Below, piece by piece: positions 16,481 through 24,551 of a DNA stretch of 44,595 nucleotides. The notes below the pieces were generated by a model. It was not told the origin of the DNA. It saw only the letters and a list, made by a program, of their open reading frames with translations, and made no database searches. Numbering within the stretch: position 1 is the first letter of the stretch; each line of letters begins with the position of its first letter. The position numbers and the translations under genes are program-made. Location: assembly GCA_045601425.1 (NCBI GenBank), contig JAZRZP010000041.1, positions 1 to 44,595 on the forward strand. Direction: 5' to 3'. Source of the stretch: UBA1219 sp045601425 (GTDB lineage: Bacteria > Bacteroidota > Bacteroidia > Bacteroidales > P3).

Positions 16481-16572
16481 CCAACACAAAAATATTTTTT
16501 TTGTTTTTTTTGTTTTCTTTTTCAAATATCATTGATTATCAGCATTTACAACAATCAATTTTAACAAAAAAC

Positions 16573-17223
16573 ATGGACAGTTTCATAGCATTTTTCAGGT
16601 TCAATTTCGTGAATTTTGTCTCTTCGGAGGAAAAAATCTGCCGTTTTGCCCGCAAGAAAAAAATTTTTTTCATGTCTGATGAAAATTTAAATCATGTTTT
16701 TGAAGAATTTCTGCAAACCGAACCGGAAAAGAACATCGTGGTTGTATGCCACCGTCCTCTGAAAGCGGTTTTGAGGGAGTGTCTCAAATTTTTCAGACTC
16801 ATCAAGGCGGCCGGCGGCATCGTAGAAAACTCCTCTGGAGACAAGCTGCTGATTTACAGAAACGGACGCTGGGATTTGCCCAAAGGCAAGGTTGAAGACG
16901 GCGAAACGCTTGCTGCCGCTGCCATACGCGAAGTTGAAGAAGAAACCGGCATGCGTGACATTGTCCCCGGAAGCCTCATCAGAAAGACATATCACATATA
17001 TTATATGGACGGCGAATGGATCCTGAAACAGACATCATGGTACAACATGCACGTTGACGGCTGTCAGCAGCCGGTTCCTCAAACGGAAGAAGGCATAACC
17101 TCTGCATGCTGGCAGAATCCGCAGACCGCCAACAACAATCTCGGCAGCTCGTACGCCATGCTCGCATACCTTGCCGAAGAGACAGAAAAAGAAAACACCT
17201 TATACCATAACCCAACACTTTGA
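16573..17223 (+). CDS. NUDIX hydrolase
   Basis: A 216-residue protein. The ATG at 16573 is the first sensible start after the promoter palindrome. The N-terminal about 80 residues are variable (MDSFIAFFRFNFVNF...). The NUDIX domain contains GKVEDGETLAAAAIREVEEE followed by TGM, fitting the GX5EX7REUXEEXGU box with its metal-binding glutamates. GRWDLPKGK lies just before it. Such enzymes cleave nucleoside diphosphates linked to another group, but the substrate here is not readable. It is followed immediately by dprA, whose ATG is 2 nt after this stop. Confidence 0.9.
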   Translation: MDSFIAFFRFNFVNFVSSEEKICRFARKKKIFFMSDENLNHVFEEFLQTEPEKNIVVVCHRPLKAVLRECLKFFRLIKAAGGIVENSSGDKLLIYRNGRWDLPKGKVEDGETLAAAAIREVEEETGMRDIVPGSLIRKTYHIYYMDGEWILKQTSWYNMHVDGCQQPVPQTEEGITSACWQNPQTANNNLGSSYAMLAYLAEETEKENTLYHNPTL

Positions 17224-17225
17224 CC

Positions 17226-18320
17226 ATGGACAGATTTTTCCAGATTGCACTCACGTTCATTCCCGGTGTAGGCGGCAAGACAGCCCGGCAGATTCTTGAA
17301 TTTTACCCCGACCCGGAGTGTCTTTTCAAGGAAAACCGCAAGGCTCTCGAAGCAGCCTTCGGAAAACGCGAAATTGTCGAGCACATACTTTCAAAATCAA
17401 TATTCGCCGACGTGGAAAAGGAATTAGAATTCGTCGAAAAAAACAAAATAGAAGTGCTTTTCTTCGATGATGACAGATTTCCGCAACGCCTGAAACGGGC
17501 AGACTGTTCCGACACTCCGGTATTGCTTTACTACAGAGGCACTTCCGACCTTAACGCCACGAAAATAGTCAGTATCGTGGGGACCCGGAAAGCCACCGAA
17601 TACGGACGGTCGTTCACCGAAGAGCTGGTAAAGGACCTCAGCAGCGAGAACATTTTGGTTACGAGCGGCCTGGCCTACGGCATCGACGGATGTGCACACA
17701 GGGCGGCTCTCAGCAACGGACTCGAAACCGTGGGTATTCTCGGACACGGTTTGAGCCACATCTACCCTGCCGAGCACCGGAATCTCGCCAAAGAGATGCT
17801 CGAACACGGCGGACTGGTGACAGAATTCCCGAGCAGCGTGAAACCGGACTCACGGCTGTTTCCCGCACGCAACCGCATCATAGCAGGACTTGCCGATGCC
17901 GTAGTTGTGGTGGAAGCAGCAAAGAAAGGCGGAGCACTGATTACTGCCGAGATAGCCAACAGCTACAACCGCGACGTATTTGCAGTACCAGGACGCACCA
18001 ACGACATTTACTCCGAAGGTTGCAACACCCTGATAAAGAGCAACAAAGCCAGTCTCCTGCAATCCGCCGACGACCTGTTCTACATTACCGGATGGCACCG
18101 CACCGGCAAAGGCAAGGCTGTACAGCAAAAAATGTTTGAAGACCTGAAAACTGACGAAAAAACCATCTACGACCTGCTTCTCCTGCACAAAGAACTCACG
18201 ATAGACGAAATTAGTTCGCTATGCGATCTATCTTTACCCAAAATTGCCAAAATATTGCTAACTTTGGAGCTGAAAAACGTGTGTAAATTCCTTCCCGGTA
18301 AAATATATAAACTGATATAA
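17226..18320 (+). CDS. dprA: DNA-processing protein DprA
   Basis: A 364-residue protein that binds incoming single-stranded DNA and loads RecA during natural transformation. The Rossmann-like core shows the DprA signatures SIVGTRKATEYGR, TSGLAYGIDGCAHRAAL, the segment starting LGHGLSHIYPAEH, and FPARNRIIAGL. An N-terminal helix-hairpin-helix/SAM-like region (IPGVGGKTARQILEF) and a C-terminal winged-helix (DLLLLHKELTIDEISSLCDL) complete the usual architecture. The ATG at 17226 is preferred over a TTG overlapping the NUDIX stop. Competence genes are not nearby. Confidence 0.95.
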   Translation: MDRFFQIALTFIPGVGGKTARQILEFYPDPECLFKENRKALEAAFGKREIVEHILSKSIFADVEKELEFVEKNKIEVLFFDDDRFPQRLKRADCSDTPVLLYYRGTSDLNATKIVSIVGTRKATEYGRSFTEELVKDLSSENILVTSGLAYGIDGCAHRAALSNGLETVGILGHGLSHIYPAEHRNLAKEMLEHGGLVTEFPSSVKPDSRLFPARNRIIAGLADAVVVVEAAKKGGALITAEIANSYNRDVFAVPGRTNDIYSEGCNTLIKSNKASLLQSADDLFYITGWHRTGKGKAVQQKMFEDLKTDEKTIYDLLLLHKELTIDEISSLCDLSLPKIAKILLTLELKNVCKFLPGKIYKLI

Positions 18321-18387
18321 ATCAGCAATTTGCAAAAGACAATAATATTTTTTTGAAAAAAAATTTCCATAATCAAAAAAAAAATCG

Positions 18388-18395
18388 TAATTTCG
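18388..18395 (+). promoter_or_regulatory. Probable atpD promoter -7 element (TAATTTCG)
   Basis: Differs from TAnnTTTG at one position (T to C). It lies 35 nt before the atpD ATG in an AT-rich 110-nt gap after dprA. Confidence 0.45.
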
Positions 18396-18429
18396 CAACT
18401 CTAAATCAAGAATAAAAACATTGTAAAAC

Positions 18430-19941
18430 ATGGAAAAATATAGCAAAGGTAAAATATCACAAATCATTGGAGCTGTGGTAGATGTAACTTTCGAAGACGG
18501 GGAACAGCTTCCCGATATTTATGACGCCTTATCGGTAAAGAAAGCCGACGGACATGAAGTAATCCTTGAATGCCAGCACGACATTGGAGAGAACACCATG
18601 CGTACCATTGCGATGGATACCACCGACGGTCTGCAGCGTGGCATGGAAGTAACTTCTCTGGGCGGCCCGATTTCAATGCCTGTTGGTGAAAACATCAACG
18701 GACGTCTGTTCAACGTAATAGGCGAAACCATCGACGGCATGAACCAGCCCGAACATGAAAAACGCTACGGAATCCACCGCGAACCTCCAAAATTTGAAAA
18801 CCTTTCCACCAGCCAGGAAATATTGTACACCGGTATCAAGGTAATCGACCTTATCCAGCCCTTCCTCAAAGGCGGTAAAATCGGCTTGTTCGGCGGTGCC
18901 GGCGTAGGTAAGACAGTGCTTATTCAGGAACTCATCAACAACATTGCAAAGAAATACAGCGGCATGTCGGTATTCACCGGCGTTGGTGAACGTACCCGCG
19001 AAGGCAACGACCTTCTCCGCGAAATGATAGAAGCTAACGTTATAAAATACGGCGACAACTTCGTAAAGAGCATGGAAGAAGGCGGCTGGGACATCAGCAA
19101 AATAGACCCAGAAGCCCTCAAGGATTCGAAATGTACTATGGTGTTTGGTCAGATGAACGAAACTCCCGGTGCACGTGCACGTGTTGCCCTTGCAGGTCTT
19201 ACCCTTGCAGAATACTACCGCGACGGTGATGAAAAAACCGGCGGACGCGACATCCTCCTCTTCATCGACAACATATTCCGTTTCACCCAAGCAGGTTCCG
19301 AAGTATCGGCACTTTTGGGACGTATGCCTTCGGCCGTTGGTTACCAGCCCACTCTGGCAACGGAAATGGGTCTCATGCAGGAACGCATCACTTCCACAAA
19401 ACGCGGATCCATCACATCGGTACAGGCCGTTTACGTACCTGCCGACGACTTGACAGACCCTGCTCCCGCAACCACATTCGCACACTTGGATGCACAGACG
19501 GTATTGAGCCGTAAGATTTCCGAACTCGGTATCTACCCGGCCGTTGACCCGTTGGATTCAACATCCCGTATATTGAGCATCGACGTGGTTGGTGAAGAAC
19601 ACTACAACACCGCTCAACGCGTGAAGGAAATTCTCCAGCGCTACAACGAACTTCAGGATATCATCGCCATCCTCGGTATGGAAGAACTTTCCGATCAGGA
19701 CAAACTCGTGGTTTCGCGTGCACGCCGCGTACAGCGCTTTCTGTCGCAACCGTTCTTCGTTGCCGAAGCATTCACCGGTCTGGAAGGCAAATTCGTGAAC
19801 ATCGAAGATACCATAAAGGGCTTCAAGATGATTCTCAACGGTGATGTAGACTATCTGCCGGAACAGGCATTCCTCATGGTCGGCACTATCGAAGAAGCCA
19901 TCGAAAAGGGCGAAAGACTGATTGCAGAAGCTAACAAATAA
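18430..19941 (+). CDS. atpD: F-type ATP synthase subunit beta
   Basis: A 503-residue catalytic subunit of F1. The P-loop is GGAGVGKTVL near residues 156-165. GERTREGNDL, LFIDNIFRFTQAGSEVSALL, GRMPSAVGYQPTL and VQAVYVPADDLTDPAPA are classical beta-subunit segments. It is about 40 residues longer than E. coli AtpD, largely from an insertion before CTMVFGQMNETPG (YGDNFVKSMEEGGWDISKID), which is typical of Bacteroidota. It is followed by atpC only. The remaining F1 and all Fo genes are not in the window. Confidence 0.98.
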   Translation: MEKYSKGKISQIIGAVVDVTFEDGEQLPDIYDALSVKKADGHEVILECQHDIGENTMRTIAMDTTDGLQRGMEVTSLGGPISMPVGENINGRLFNVIGETIDGMNQPEHEKRYGIHREPPKFENLSTSQEILYTGIKVIDLIQPFLKGGKIGLFGGAGVGKTVLIQELINNIAKKYSGMSVFTGVGERTREGNDLLREMIEANVIKYGDNFVKSMEEGGWDISKIDPEALKDSKCTMVFGQMNETPGARARVALAGLTLAEYYRDGDEKTGGRDILLFIDNIFRFTQAGSEVSALLGRMPSAVGYQPTLATEMGLMQERITSTKRGSITSVQAVYVPADDLTDPAPATTFAHLDAQTVLSRKISELGIYPAVDPLDSTSRILSIDVVGEEHYNTAQRVKEILQRYNELQDIIAILGMEELSDQDKLVVSRARRVQRFLSQPFFVAEAFTGLEGKFVNIEDTIKGFKMILNGDVDYLPEQAFLMVGTIEEAIEKGERLIAEANK

Positions 19942-19965
19942 GATTAAAGATTAAAATTGCACACC

Positions 19966-20202
19966 ATGGACGTAAAAATCATAAAACCGGACGCTACCCT
20001 GTACGAAGGTGATGCCAGACTGGTTCAGCTTCCGGGCATCGACGGACTGTTCGAAATACTGAACAACCACGCTCCAATCATCTCTGCATTGAAAAAAGGC
20101 AAAATTCGCATAGTGAACAACGGAAACGAAACCCTTTATTTCGATATACTTGCCGGAGTGGTTAAAGCCGAACATAATGCAATTTTGATATTGGCTCAGT
20201 AA
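19966..20202 (+). CDS. atpC: F-type ATP synthase subunit epsilon, short form
   Basis: A 78-residue epsilon subunit of the F1 central stalk, starting at the ATG at 19966; an upstream TTG is less likely. It retains the N-terminal beta-sandwich (MDVKIIKPDATLYEGDARLV, GIDGLFEILNNHAPIISAL) and lacks the C-terminal two-helix inhibitory arm found in E. coli epsilon, as is usual in Bacteroidota. It lies 24 nt after atpD and before a 14-bp hairpin, so atpD-atpC form a separate two-gene unit. Confidence 0.95.
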   Translation: MDVKIIKPDATLYEGDARLVQLPGIDGLFEILNNHAPIISALKKGKIRIVNNGNETLYFDILAGVVKAEHNAILILAQ

Positions 20203-20233
20203 CAGCAGTTGAAATCCAAAAACATTTTATAAC

Positions 20234-20265
20234 AAGGGGAGGAAATCTTCAGATTTCCTCCCCTT
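20234..20265. terminator. Strong hairpin after atpC
   Basis: A perfect 14-bp stem (AAGGGGAGGAAATC, loop TTCA, then its complement). No T-run follows on the plus strand, so it may be a terminator of atypical form or an mRNA-stabilising 3' hairpin that lets some transcription reach the DUF4491 gene. Confidence 0.65.
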
Positions 20266-20319
20266 GAAGTTAAAGCAGGTATCCAAAAGACAACATGTAA
20301 CGTTTAATACTCTACAAAA

Positions 20320-20613
20320 ATGAATTTTTCAGGAGTCATCATTGGTATTGCCACTTTTTTAATAATCGGTCTGTTTCACCCGCTGGTGATAAAAACCGAA
20401 TATCATTTCGGCAAGCGGTGCTGGTGGGCATTCCTTATTGCAGGATTGGCAGGAACAGCACTGTCGCTATTTCTTGAAAGCATGATTCTCAGCACCTTGG
20501 CAGGTGTATTTGCATTCAGTTCGTTTTGGAGCATTGGAGAACTTTACCAACAAGAGCAGCGCGTGAAAAAGGGTTGGTTTCCACAAAATCCCAAAAGAAA
20601 AAACGCCAACTAA
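20320..20613 (+). CDS. DUF4491-family small membrane protein
   Basis: A 97-residue membrane protein with about three hydrophobic helices, beginning MNFSGVIIGIATFLIIGLFH and ending in a short cytoplasmic basic tail (QQEQRVKKGWFPQNPKRKN). The sequence follows the DUF4491 pattern known from Bacteroidota: FHPLVIKTEYHFGKRCWW, then FAFSSFWSIGELYQQEQRV. Function is unknown. It lies 117 nt after atpC across the strong hairpin, so joint transcription with the ATP synthase genes is possible but unproven. It is the last core gene before the accessory island. Confidence 0.8.
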   Translation: MNFSGVIIGIATFLIIGLFHPLVIKTEYHFGKRCWWAFLIAGLAGTALSLFLESMILSTLAGVFAFSSFWSIGELYQQEQRVKKGWFPQNPKRKNAN

Positions 20614-21028
20614 ACCACTCGAATGCGGGCAACAATTGTATTTGTATTCCATTAACAAATACCACAACCGAATCGTGTCCGCCGCCGCCGGCACCAGTAA
20701 AAAACACGACCAAACAGAATGACCGCTATTATACACAACGTATGCCGTTTCGTTGTTCATATCCGTAACACCTATTCTGTAATTGTGTCGTTTGCGTTAT
20801 CACCATTCAGATTTCAAACAGTGGTTGACAGATTACGATAGTGCAAATACAAAAAGTGTTTGACGATACCGCCAATATATCTCGTTCTCTCGTCGAAATG
20901 GAATAGATTCTTCATACAACAGTTTCCCTTAAACCTTTAAAGCCAGATTGGCGGCCACAAAAATATCAATCTTTTCGGCATCGGTTTTCATTTCAACAAA
21001 AAAATAAAATTATGGCCATTTTATGGCC
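20614..21028. other. Gene-free stretch at left edge of the island
   Basis: About 415 nt with no convincing gene on either strand. Short frames on the minus strand at 20516-20760 read through the DUF4491 gene in an antisense direction and show no recognisable domain. A direct repeat ATGGCCA-TTTT-ATGGCCA lies near 21012-21030. No transposase or integrase remnant is seen. It could be decayed coding DNA at an integration boundary. Confidence 0.4.
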
Positions 21029-21061
21029 AAGAGATTATCGGTTTATATTTATCTCTTCTTT
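21029..21061. repeat. Hairpin and candidate left boundary repeat
   Basis: AAGAGATT, GGTTT and ATCTCTTCTTT occur in this order here and again at 32040-32079. AAGAGAT pairs with ATCTCTT, so this copy also forms a hairpin directly after the helicase stop codon (minus strand) and may be its terminator. The exact 11-bp shared core is 21051-21061. Confidence 0.4.
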
Positions 21062-21066
21062 TCTTG

Positions 21067-23115
21067 TCATTCGCTAAACTCTTGCTTCTTGATTCGTCGA
21101 ATCAAGTAAGAGATTGCCTTAGGTGCTTTTTCACGACATACCTTCAGTTGGAAAAGAAACTCTTCTTTTGGAACATCAGAATTGAAAAGATCTACCAACT
21201 CACAGTTGCTATCTGACAACTTGTCAAGTTGCAAACCATGTCTCTGCATTAATGTGCGCAAAGCAAGAATGCCGAGATCGTACGTTGGACGTGCCTCCAC
21301 CAACTTTCGCATGAGGTCAAGTCCCGGTTCTCCTATGTGCATCTCGTTGAGCATGGCAATCATGAAAAGCACCTTTGCATCAGGTGTTGCCATCTCAAAC
21401 ACGTTTGCTAGCTGGCAGTTGATATCATCAGCTTCCATGAAACGTTCAAGTTTTGCCAAGGCACGCGACTTGATATACAGAGCCTCTGCACATTGATGTC
21501 CTTCCATTACCTCATCGATGAGAGTCAAGGCATCCTCGTACTTCTGGGCGTAAAGGCTCAACAAAGCTGCAATGAACGTTGTATCACAATGACTTGTGTG
21601 AAGAAGCCTTTCCGGTACTTCCTCTATTGAACCATACAGGTGCTCGTCACATACCAGTATGTCCCAAAAACGCTTTGCCTGCTGCATCGCCTCCTTGATG
21701 TCACCCTCCTCTGCTTTCTTTGCCACAAGCATGAGGTACTGCTTAGCAGCCTCGTCGTAGTCATTCTGCCGAAGAGCCCCATAGACGGCCTTGCCGCTCG
21801 CAATTTCGTTACCAATCTGTCGCTCATTGTTATACTCACTTGCGTAATCGAGAACTTCACGACTAGTGTAGGCATACTGAGGAATAACGTTTTTTGTAAG
21901 AAAAAGACCTTCCAATGTACGCACACGACTTAGTGCGACGTAGAGTTGTCCGGCAGCAAACATTCCTCTACTCAAGTCAAGTGAAAGTTTATCGAAGGTC
22001 ATTCCCTGACTCTTATGCACCGTTATCGCCCATGCCAACTTCAGAGGGTACTGGGTGAAGGTACCGGTCAGTTCCTTCTTTATCTTGTTCTCCTCCTTGT
22101 TGTAGTCGTAACTGTACGATTCCCATGAGCAGCAAGGCACAATGTATGTCCCCCCACTGTTGAGTGTGACACATATCTCGTCTTTAGTGAGATTTGTCAC
22201 TTTTCCCAGTGTTCCATTTGCCCAACGTTTCTGTTGGTCGTTGCGTGTGAACATCACCTGAGCGCCAACTTTTAGACGAAGCTTCAACTCCACAGGGAAA
22301 CGCTTCTCCTCAAAAATACCATCAACTGTTCCTTCGTACACAAACTCCTCCGAATCAATTTCCTCCAGACGTTGAAGGTTGATCTTGTCAGCGGTGTCGT
22401 TGATGGATGCCAAGGTAATGACTGCACCATCCCCCTCGTTTGGTGCGTGTACACGACCATTAAGGTGCATGATGTCCTCCGGTGTCACCTTGTTCATGCG
22501 CACGTTCTCCAGAATGTGAATGAAGTGTTCATCATCCTGACGATACACCTTTTGAAACTCTATCTTCACGAGTCGCATGCGCTTGATGACTTCCGACTTG
22601 TAGAAGAAAAAGTCGTCCGTATTGTACAGATCCTTCAACAGGTCTTTTTCTGGTCCTTGCTTCACTACGGGAGGCAATTGAAACATGTCGCCAACGAAGA
22701 TCATCTGCTTGCCTCCGAATGGCATGGTGTTTCTGAGCACCTTGCGCATGGTGTAGTCGATGGCATCCATTACGTCACATCTTACCATCGACACCTCATC
22801 GATGATGATCGTATCTGCATGGAGAAGGGTGAGTATTTTCACATCGTTCATCTTTCCGCTAGTTCCCGGAGTGCAAACTTCCATCGGAAGGCCAAAGAAA
22901 GAATGAATTGTGTCTCCACCTGCAAGTATGGCTGCCACACCCGTTGGTGCAAGGGTAATGAACTGCTTCCCTACCAACTTCTGCACGTTGTGAAGGAAGG
23001 TTGTCTTACCTGTACCAGCACGTCCTGTGAGGAAGAAGCTGGAGTTTGTGTTAGCAACAAGCTCGTATGCAAGCTGCTGCTCGTGGTTCTGTGGGTCTAT
23101 CTGTGTGTTATGCAT
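21067..23115 (-). CDS. Pif1-like superfamily 1B DNA helicase with helical C-terminal extension
   Basis: A 682-residue ATP-dependent 5'-3' helicase. Walker A is FLTGRAGTGKTTFL near residues 32-43. Motif II is IIIDEVSMV, motif III is GDMFQLPPV, and motif VI lies in AITVHKSQGMTFDKL and LYVALSRV, the Pif1/RecD-like set. After about residue 440 a helical, TPR-like region (EEGDIKEAMQQAKRFWDIL and following) has no assigned role. It starts 3 nt after paralog B, so it belongs to the same operon. Similar stand-alone Pif1-like enzymes are frequent in Bacteroidota accessory regions. The neighbours suggest a conflict or mobile-element role, which is inference. Confidence 0.88.
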   Translation of the reverse strand: MHNTQIDPQNHEQQLAYELVANTNSSFFLTGRAGTGKTTFLHNVQKLVGKQFITLAPTGVAAILAGGDTIHSFFGLPMEVCTPGTSGKMNDVKILTLLHADTIIIDEVSMVRCDVMDAIDYTMRKVLRNTMPFGGKQMIFVGDMFQLPPVVKQGPEKDLLKDLYNTDDFFFYKSEVIKRMRLVKIEFQKVYRQDDEHFIHILENVRMNKVTPEDIMHLNGRVHAPNEGDGAVITLASINDTADKINLQRLEEIDSEEFVYEGTVDGIFEEKRFPVELKLRLKVGAQVMFTRNDQQKRWANGTLGKVTNLTKDEICVTLNSGGTYIVPCCSWESYSYDYNKEENKIKKELTGTFTQYPLKLAWAITVHKSQGMTFDKLSLDLSRGMFAAGQLYVALSRVRTLEGLFLTKNVIPQYAYTSREVLDYASEYNNERQIGNEIASGKAVYGALRQNDYDEAAKQYLMLVAKKAEEGDIKEAMQQAKRFWDILVCDEHLYGSIEEVPERLLHTSHCDTTFIAALLSLYAQKYEDALTLIDEVMEGHQCAEALYIKSRALAKLERFMEADDINCQLANVFEMATPDAKVLFMIAMLNEMHIGEPGLDLMRKLVEARPTYDLGILALRTLMQRHGLQLDKLSDSNCELVDLFNSDVPKEEFLFQLKVCREKAPKAISYLIRRIKKQEFSE

Positions 23116-23118
23116 ATC

Positions 23119-23625
23119 CTACTTCTGTTCGATTTGTGGGAGGATTTGAGTGAGACGTGTGTTGAAGTCGCTGTCAAGGAAGCTCTTGTAGCAACCTTCG
23201 ACGATACCTTTGGCTTGTGCTTCGAGTTGTTCCTGTGGCATAGATGATCGCTGTGCCTTCAGAACGCCTTCGAAGTAGTTGCGCACCATTGTTTCTGACT
23301 CCTGACGGATGAACTCTTCGTTGCGGAACGTCTTGTCATAGTCTCTCTTCTGGACGAGCTCTAGTCTTCTTCCGTTGAAGGCATAGACCTCAATGCCGTC
23401 GATGTAGGTGCAGTTGTGGTAAAGTCCCACCTTCTCCACTACGACGATGCGGTCGCAGAATCGCACACCTTTGTAGTATCGATGCCCGCTTGCGCTTTCG
23501 TACTCATCGCAGAGGAACATCTTCTGACCTTCGTCCCACACAAGAACGTGAACTCTTGGGTTGCCAAATGTTGGCAGGATCTTGTCGAACAAGTCTTTGT
23601 TGATTGCTTTTGTAAGTGATGCCAT
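23119..23625 (-). CDS. Unknown protein, paralog B of the tandem pair
   Basis: A 168-residue soluble protein of no family I recognise. An N-terminal alpha/beta domain carries VHVLVWDEGQKMFLCDEY, GHRYYKGVRFCDRIVVVEKV and YIDGIEVYAFNGRR. A helical C-terminal part follows (EEFIRQESETMVRNYFEGVL). It aligns along its whole length with the preceding gene: SA-G--YYK--R--DR, then Y----(I/N)GI---A(F/W)NG(R/Q), then E-S--M--N----KA----. The pair therefore arose by duplication and diverged strongly. It lies 59 nt downstream of paralog A and 3 nt before the helicase, and is probably cotranscribed with both. Confidence 0.75.
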   Translation of the reverse strand: MASLTKAINKDLFDKILPTFGNPRVHVLVWDEGQKMFLCDEYESASGHRYYKGVRFCDRIVVVEKVGLYHNCTYIDGIEVYAFNGRRLELVQKRDYDKTFRNEEFIRQESETMVRNYFEGVLKAQRSSMPQEQLEAQAKGIVEGCYKSFLDSDFNTRLTQILPQIEQK

Positions 23626-23684
23626 CTTCTTGTCTATTTTCTTGGTTTGTAACTTTGGTTGTTGTTTCTCTCTTTTTTTCCGAG

Positions 23685-24128
23685 TTACCGAAGCAACTTC
23701 TGCTGAGTTTCTTCAATCATGCTTCTGGAAAAAGCGAGCAGTTGGCTGTCAGCGATGACACTTCCCATCGCCTTTGCCTGTCCTGCAAGGAAATTCTTCA
23801 GCATGATGATGCTTTCTTCTTTGGCTGTACGCTCATTGAAGCATCTCCAGTTGCAACCACCCCAAAACTTCTGTGCGATGATGGTTGCTTTCTGGCCGTT
23901 CCATGCGAAGAGCGTGATGCCGTTCAGAAAGGTGTGAGCGTAGCCTTCACCTATGTGGTAGTACACGGCCAATCGGTCTGAGATTCGAATTGCCTTGTAG
24001 TAGGTGTTTCCAGCTGCGCTGGTGTAACCAAGGGTGAGGTAAACGTTCTTCTCAGGGTTGTAGGTGAGAGAACTGCCCGAGAGGGTTGGTAGAGCCTTTG
24101 CGGCAACGAGTGCGAGTGTTGTATTCAT
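23685..24128 (-). CDS. Unknown protein, paralog A of the tandem pair
   Basis: A 147-residue protein starting at the ATG at 24128. An extension to 24233 is rejected because a promoter -7 element lies inside it. It begins MNTTLALVAAKALPTLSG, has the shared core SAAGNTYYKAIRISDRLAVY and FLNGITLFAWNGQK, and a helical tail (EESIIMLKNFLAGQAKAMG). It lacks signal peptide, membrane segment and catalytic motif. It is homologous to paralog B downstream. Its own promoter (24231-24238) carries the inverted-repeat operator also seen upstream of the small membrane peptide. Confidence 0.75.
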   Translation of the reverse strand: MNTTLALVAAKALPTLSGSSLTYNPEKNVYLTLGYTSAAGNTYYKAIRISDRLAVYYHIGEGYAHTFLNGITLFAWNGQKATIIAQKFWGGCNWRCFNERTAKEESIIMLKNFLAGQAKAMGSVIADSQLLAFSRSMIEETQQKLLR

Positions 24129-24230
24129 CTTCGTTCGATTTTGTTTTTTGTTCAGCGGAATAGGCCGCCACCTCTTTTGTGATAAATAAAATAATGTATA
24201 AACAAAAACTACTCTATCGAATTTGCGATG

Positions 24231-24238
24231 CAAAGTTA
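24231..24238 (-). promoter_or_regulatory. Paralog A promoter -7 element (TAACTTTG)
   Basis: Perfect TAnnTTTG on the minus strand, about 100 nt before the paralog A ATG. No canonical -33 is evident at 19-22 nt. An inverted repeat starts 40 nt upstream, which would fit an activator-dependent promoter. Confidence 0.65.
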
Positions 24239-24277
24239 CAGTGTTTTTATCGTTCTACCTAAGCGTTCTTCAAGTGT

Positions 24278-24304
24278 ATTGGTTCCTTCCAATTTGGAAC
24301 CAAT
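24278..24304. promoter_or_regulatory. Operator copy 1: inverted repeat ATTGGTTCC-N9-GGAACCAAT
   Basis: Perfect 9-bp arms with a 9-nt spacer. The centre is about 66 nt upstream of the predicted paralog A transcript start. The same core, arm length and spacer length recur at 24552-24578, placed identically relative to the other promoter. The binding protein is unknown; the island's WYL or XRE protein are candidates. Confidence 0.7.
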
Positions 24305-24318
24305 CCGGCAAGTTTGTA

Positions 24319-24408
24319 TTACTTTTTTCCTGCGAAGTAAGCTGTGATGGCTGTACCGACAGTTGAACAGATAGCAGCAACCAACATCCAACGGTCATTT
24401 TCTGTCAT
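24319..24408 (-). CDS. 29-residue single-span membrane peptide
   Basis: An ATG-initiated frame of 29 codons. It begins MTENDRW, continues as a hydrophobic helix (MLVAAICSTVGTAITAYFA, residues 8-26) and ends GKK, a classic short membrane peptide with polar N-terminus and basic C-terminus. It has its own promoter at 24505-24512 with a 5' leader of about 90 nt containing a large inverted repeat. It is the first gene before paralogs A and B and the helicase. The coding call rests on the clean hydrophobic pattern and the promoter. It might be a small toxin, sensor or membrane tether. I know no named homolog. Confidence 0.55.
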   Translation of the reverse strand: MTENDRWMLVAAICSTVGTAITAYFAGKK

Positions 24409-24462
24409 AGACGTTTCTTTTTTAGTGTTTCCATGCGTTTTGTTCTTGTACCCCACCAACGA

Positions 24463-24508
24463 TTTGCAGCGTCAACTCCGAGGTGGTATCGATGTTTGAC
24501 GCTGCAAA
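24463..24508. repeat. 13-bp inverted repeat at the start of the small-peptide transcript
   Basis: TTTGCAGCGTCAA (24463-24475) and its exact complement (24496-24508) flank a 20-nt spacer. The right arm overlaps the -7 element and the predicted start, so nearly the whole 5' leader could fold into one hairpin. Alternatively the DNA palindrome is a repressor site over the promoter. Confidence 0.7.
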
Positions 24509-24512
24509 ATTA
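24505..24512 (-). promoter_or_regulatory. Small-peptide operon promoter -7 element (TAATTTTG)
   Basis: Perfect TAnnTTTG on the minus strand with a TTG 22 nt upstream. It drives the 29-residue peptide and possibly the rest of module 2. Confidence 0.65.
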
Positions 24513-24551
24513 GTAAGTTTTTCGCAAATAAAATCAATCTGCCATAAGTAT

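Noticed and set aside
15814..16572. Upstream extension of the NUDIX protein to 469 residues
   Set aside because: The extension is antisense to pyrE and the divergent promoter lies between it and the ATG at 16573.
20516..20760. Minus-strand frames with a GAGGGG segment near the island's left edge
   Set aside because: No start signal, no domain, and they run into the DUF4491 gene antisense. Decayed DNA is possible but unsupported.
22372..23247. 291-residue plus-strand open frame
   Set aside because: Antisense to the Pif1-like helicase and paralog B, and with no recognisable feature.
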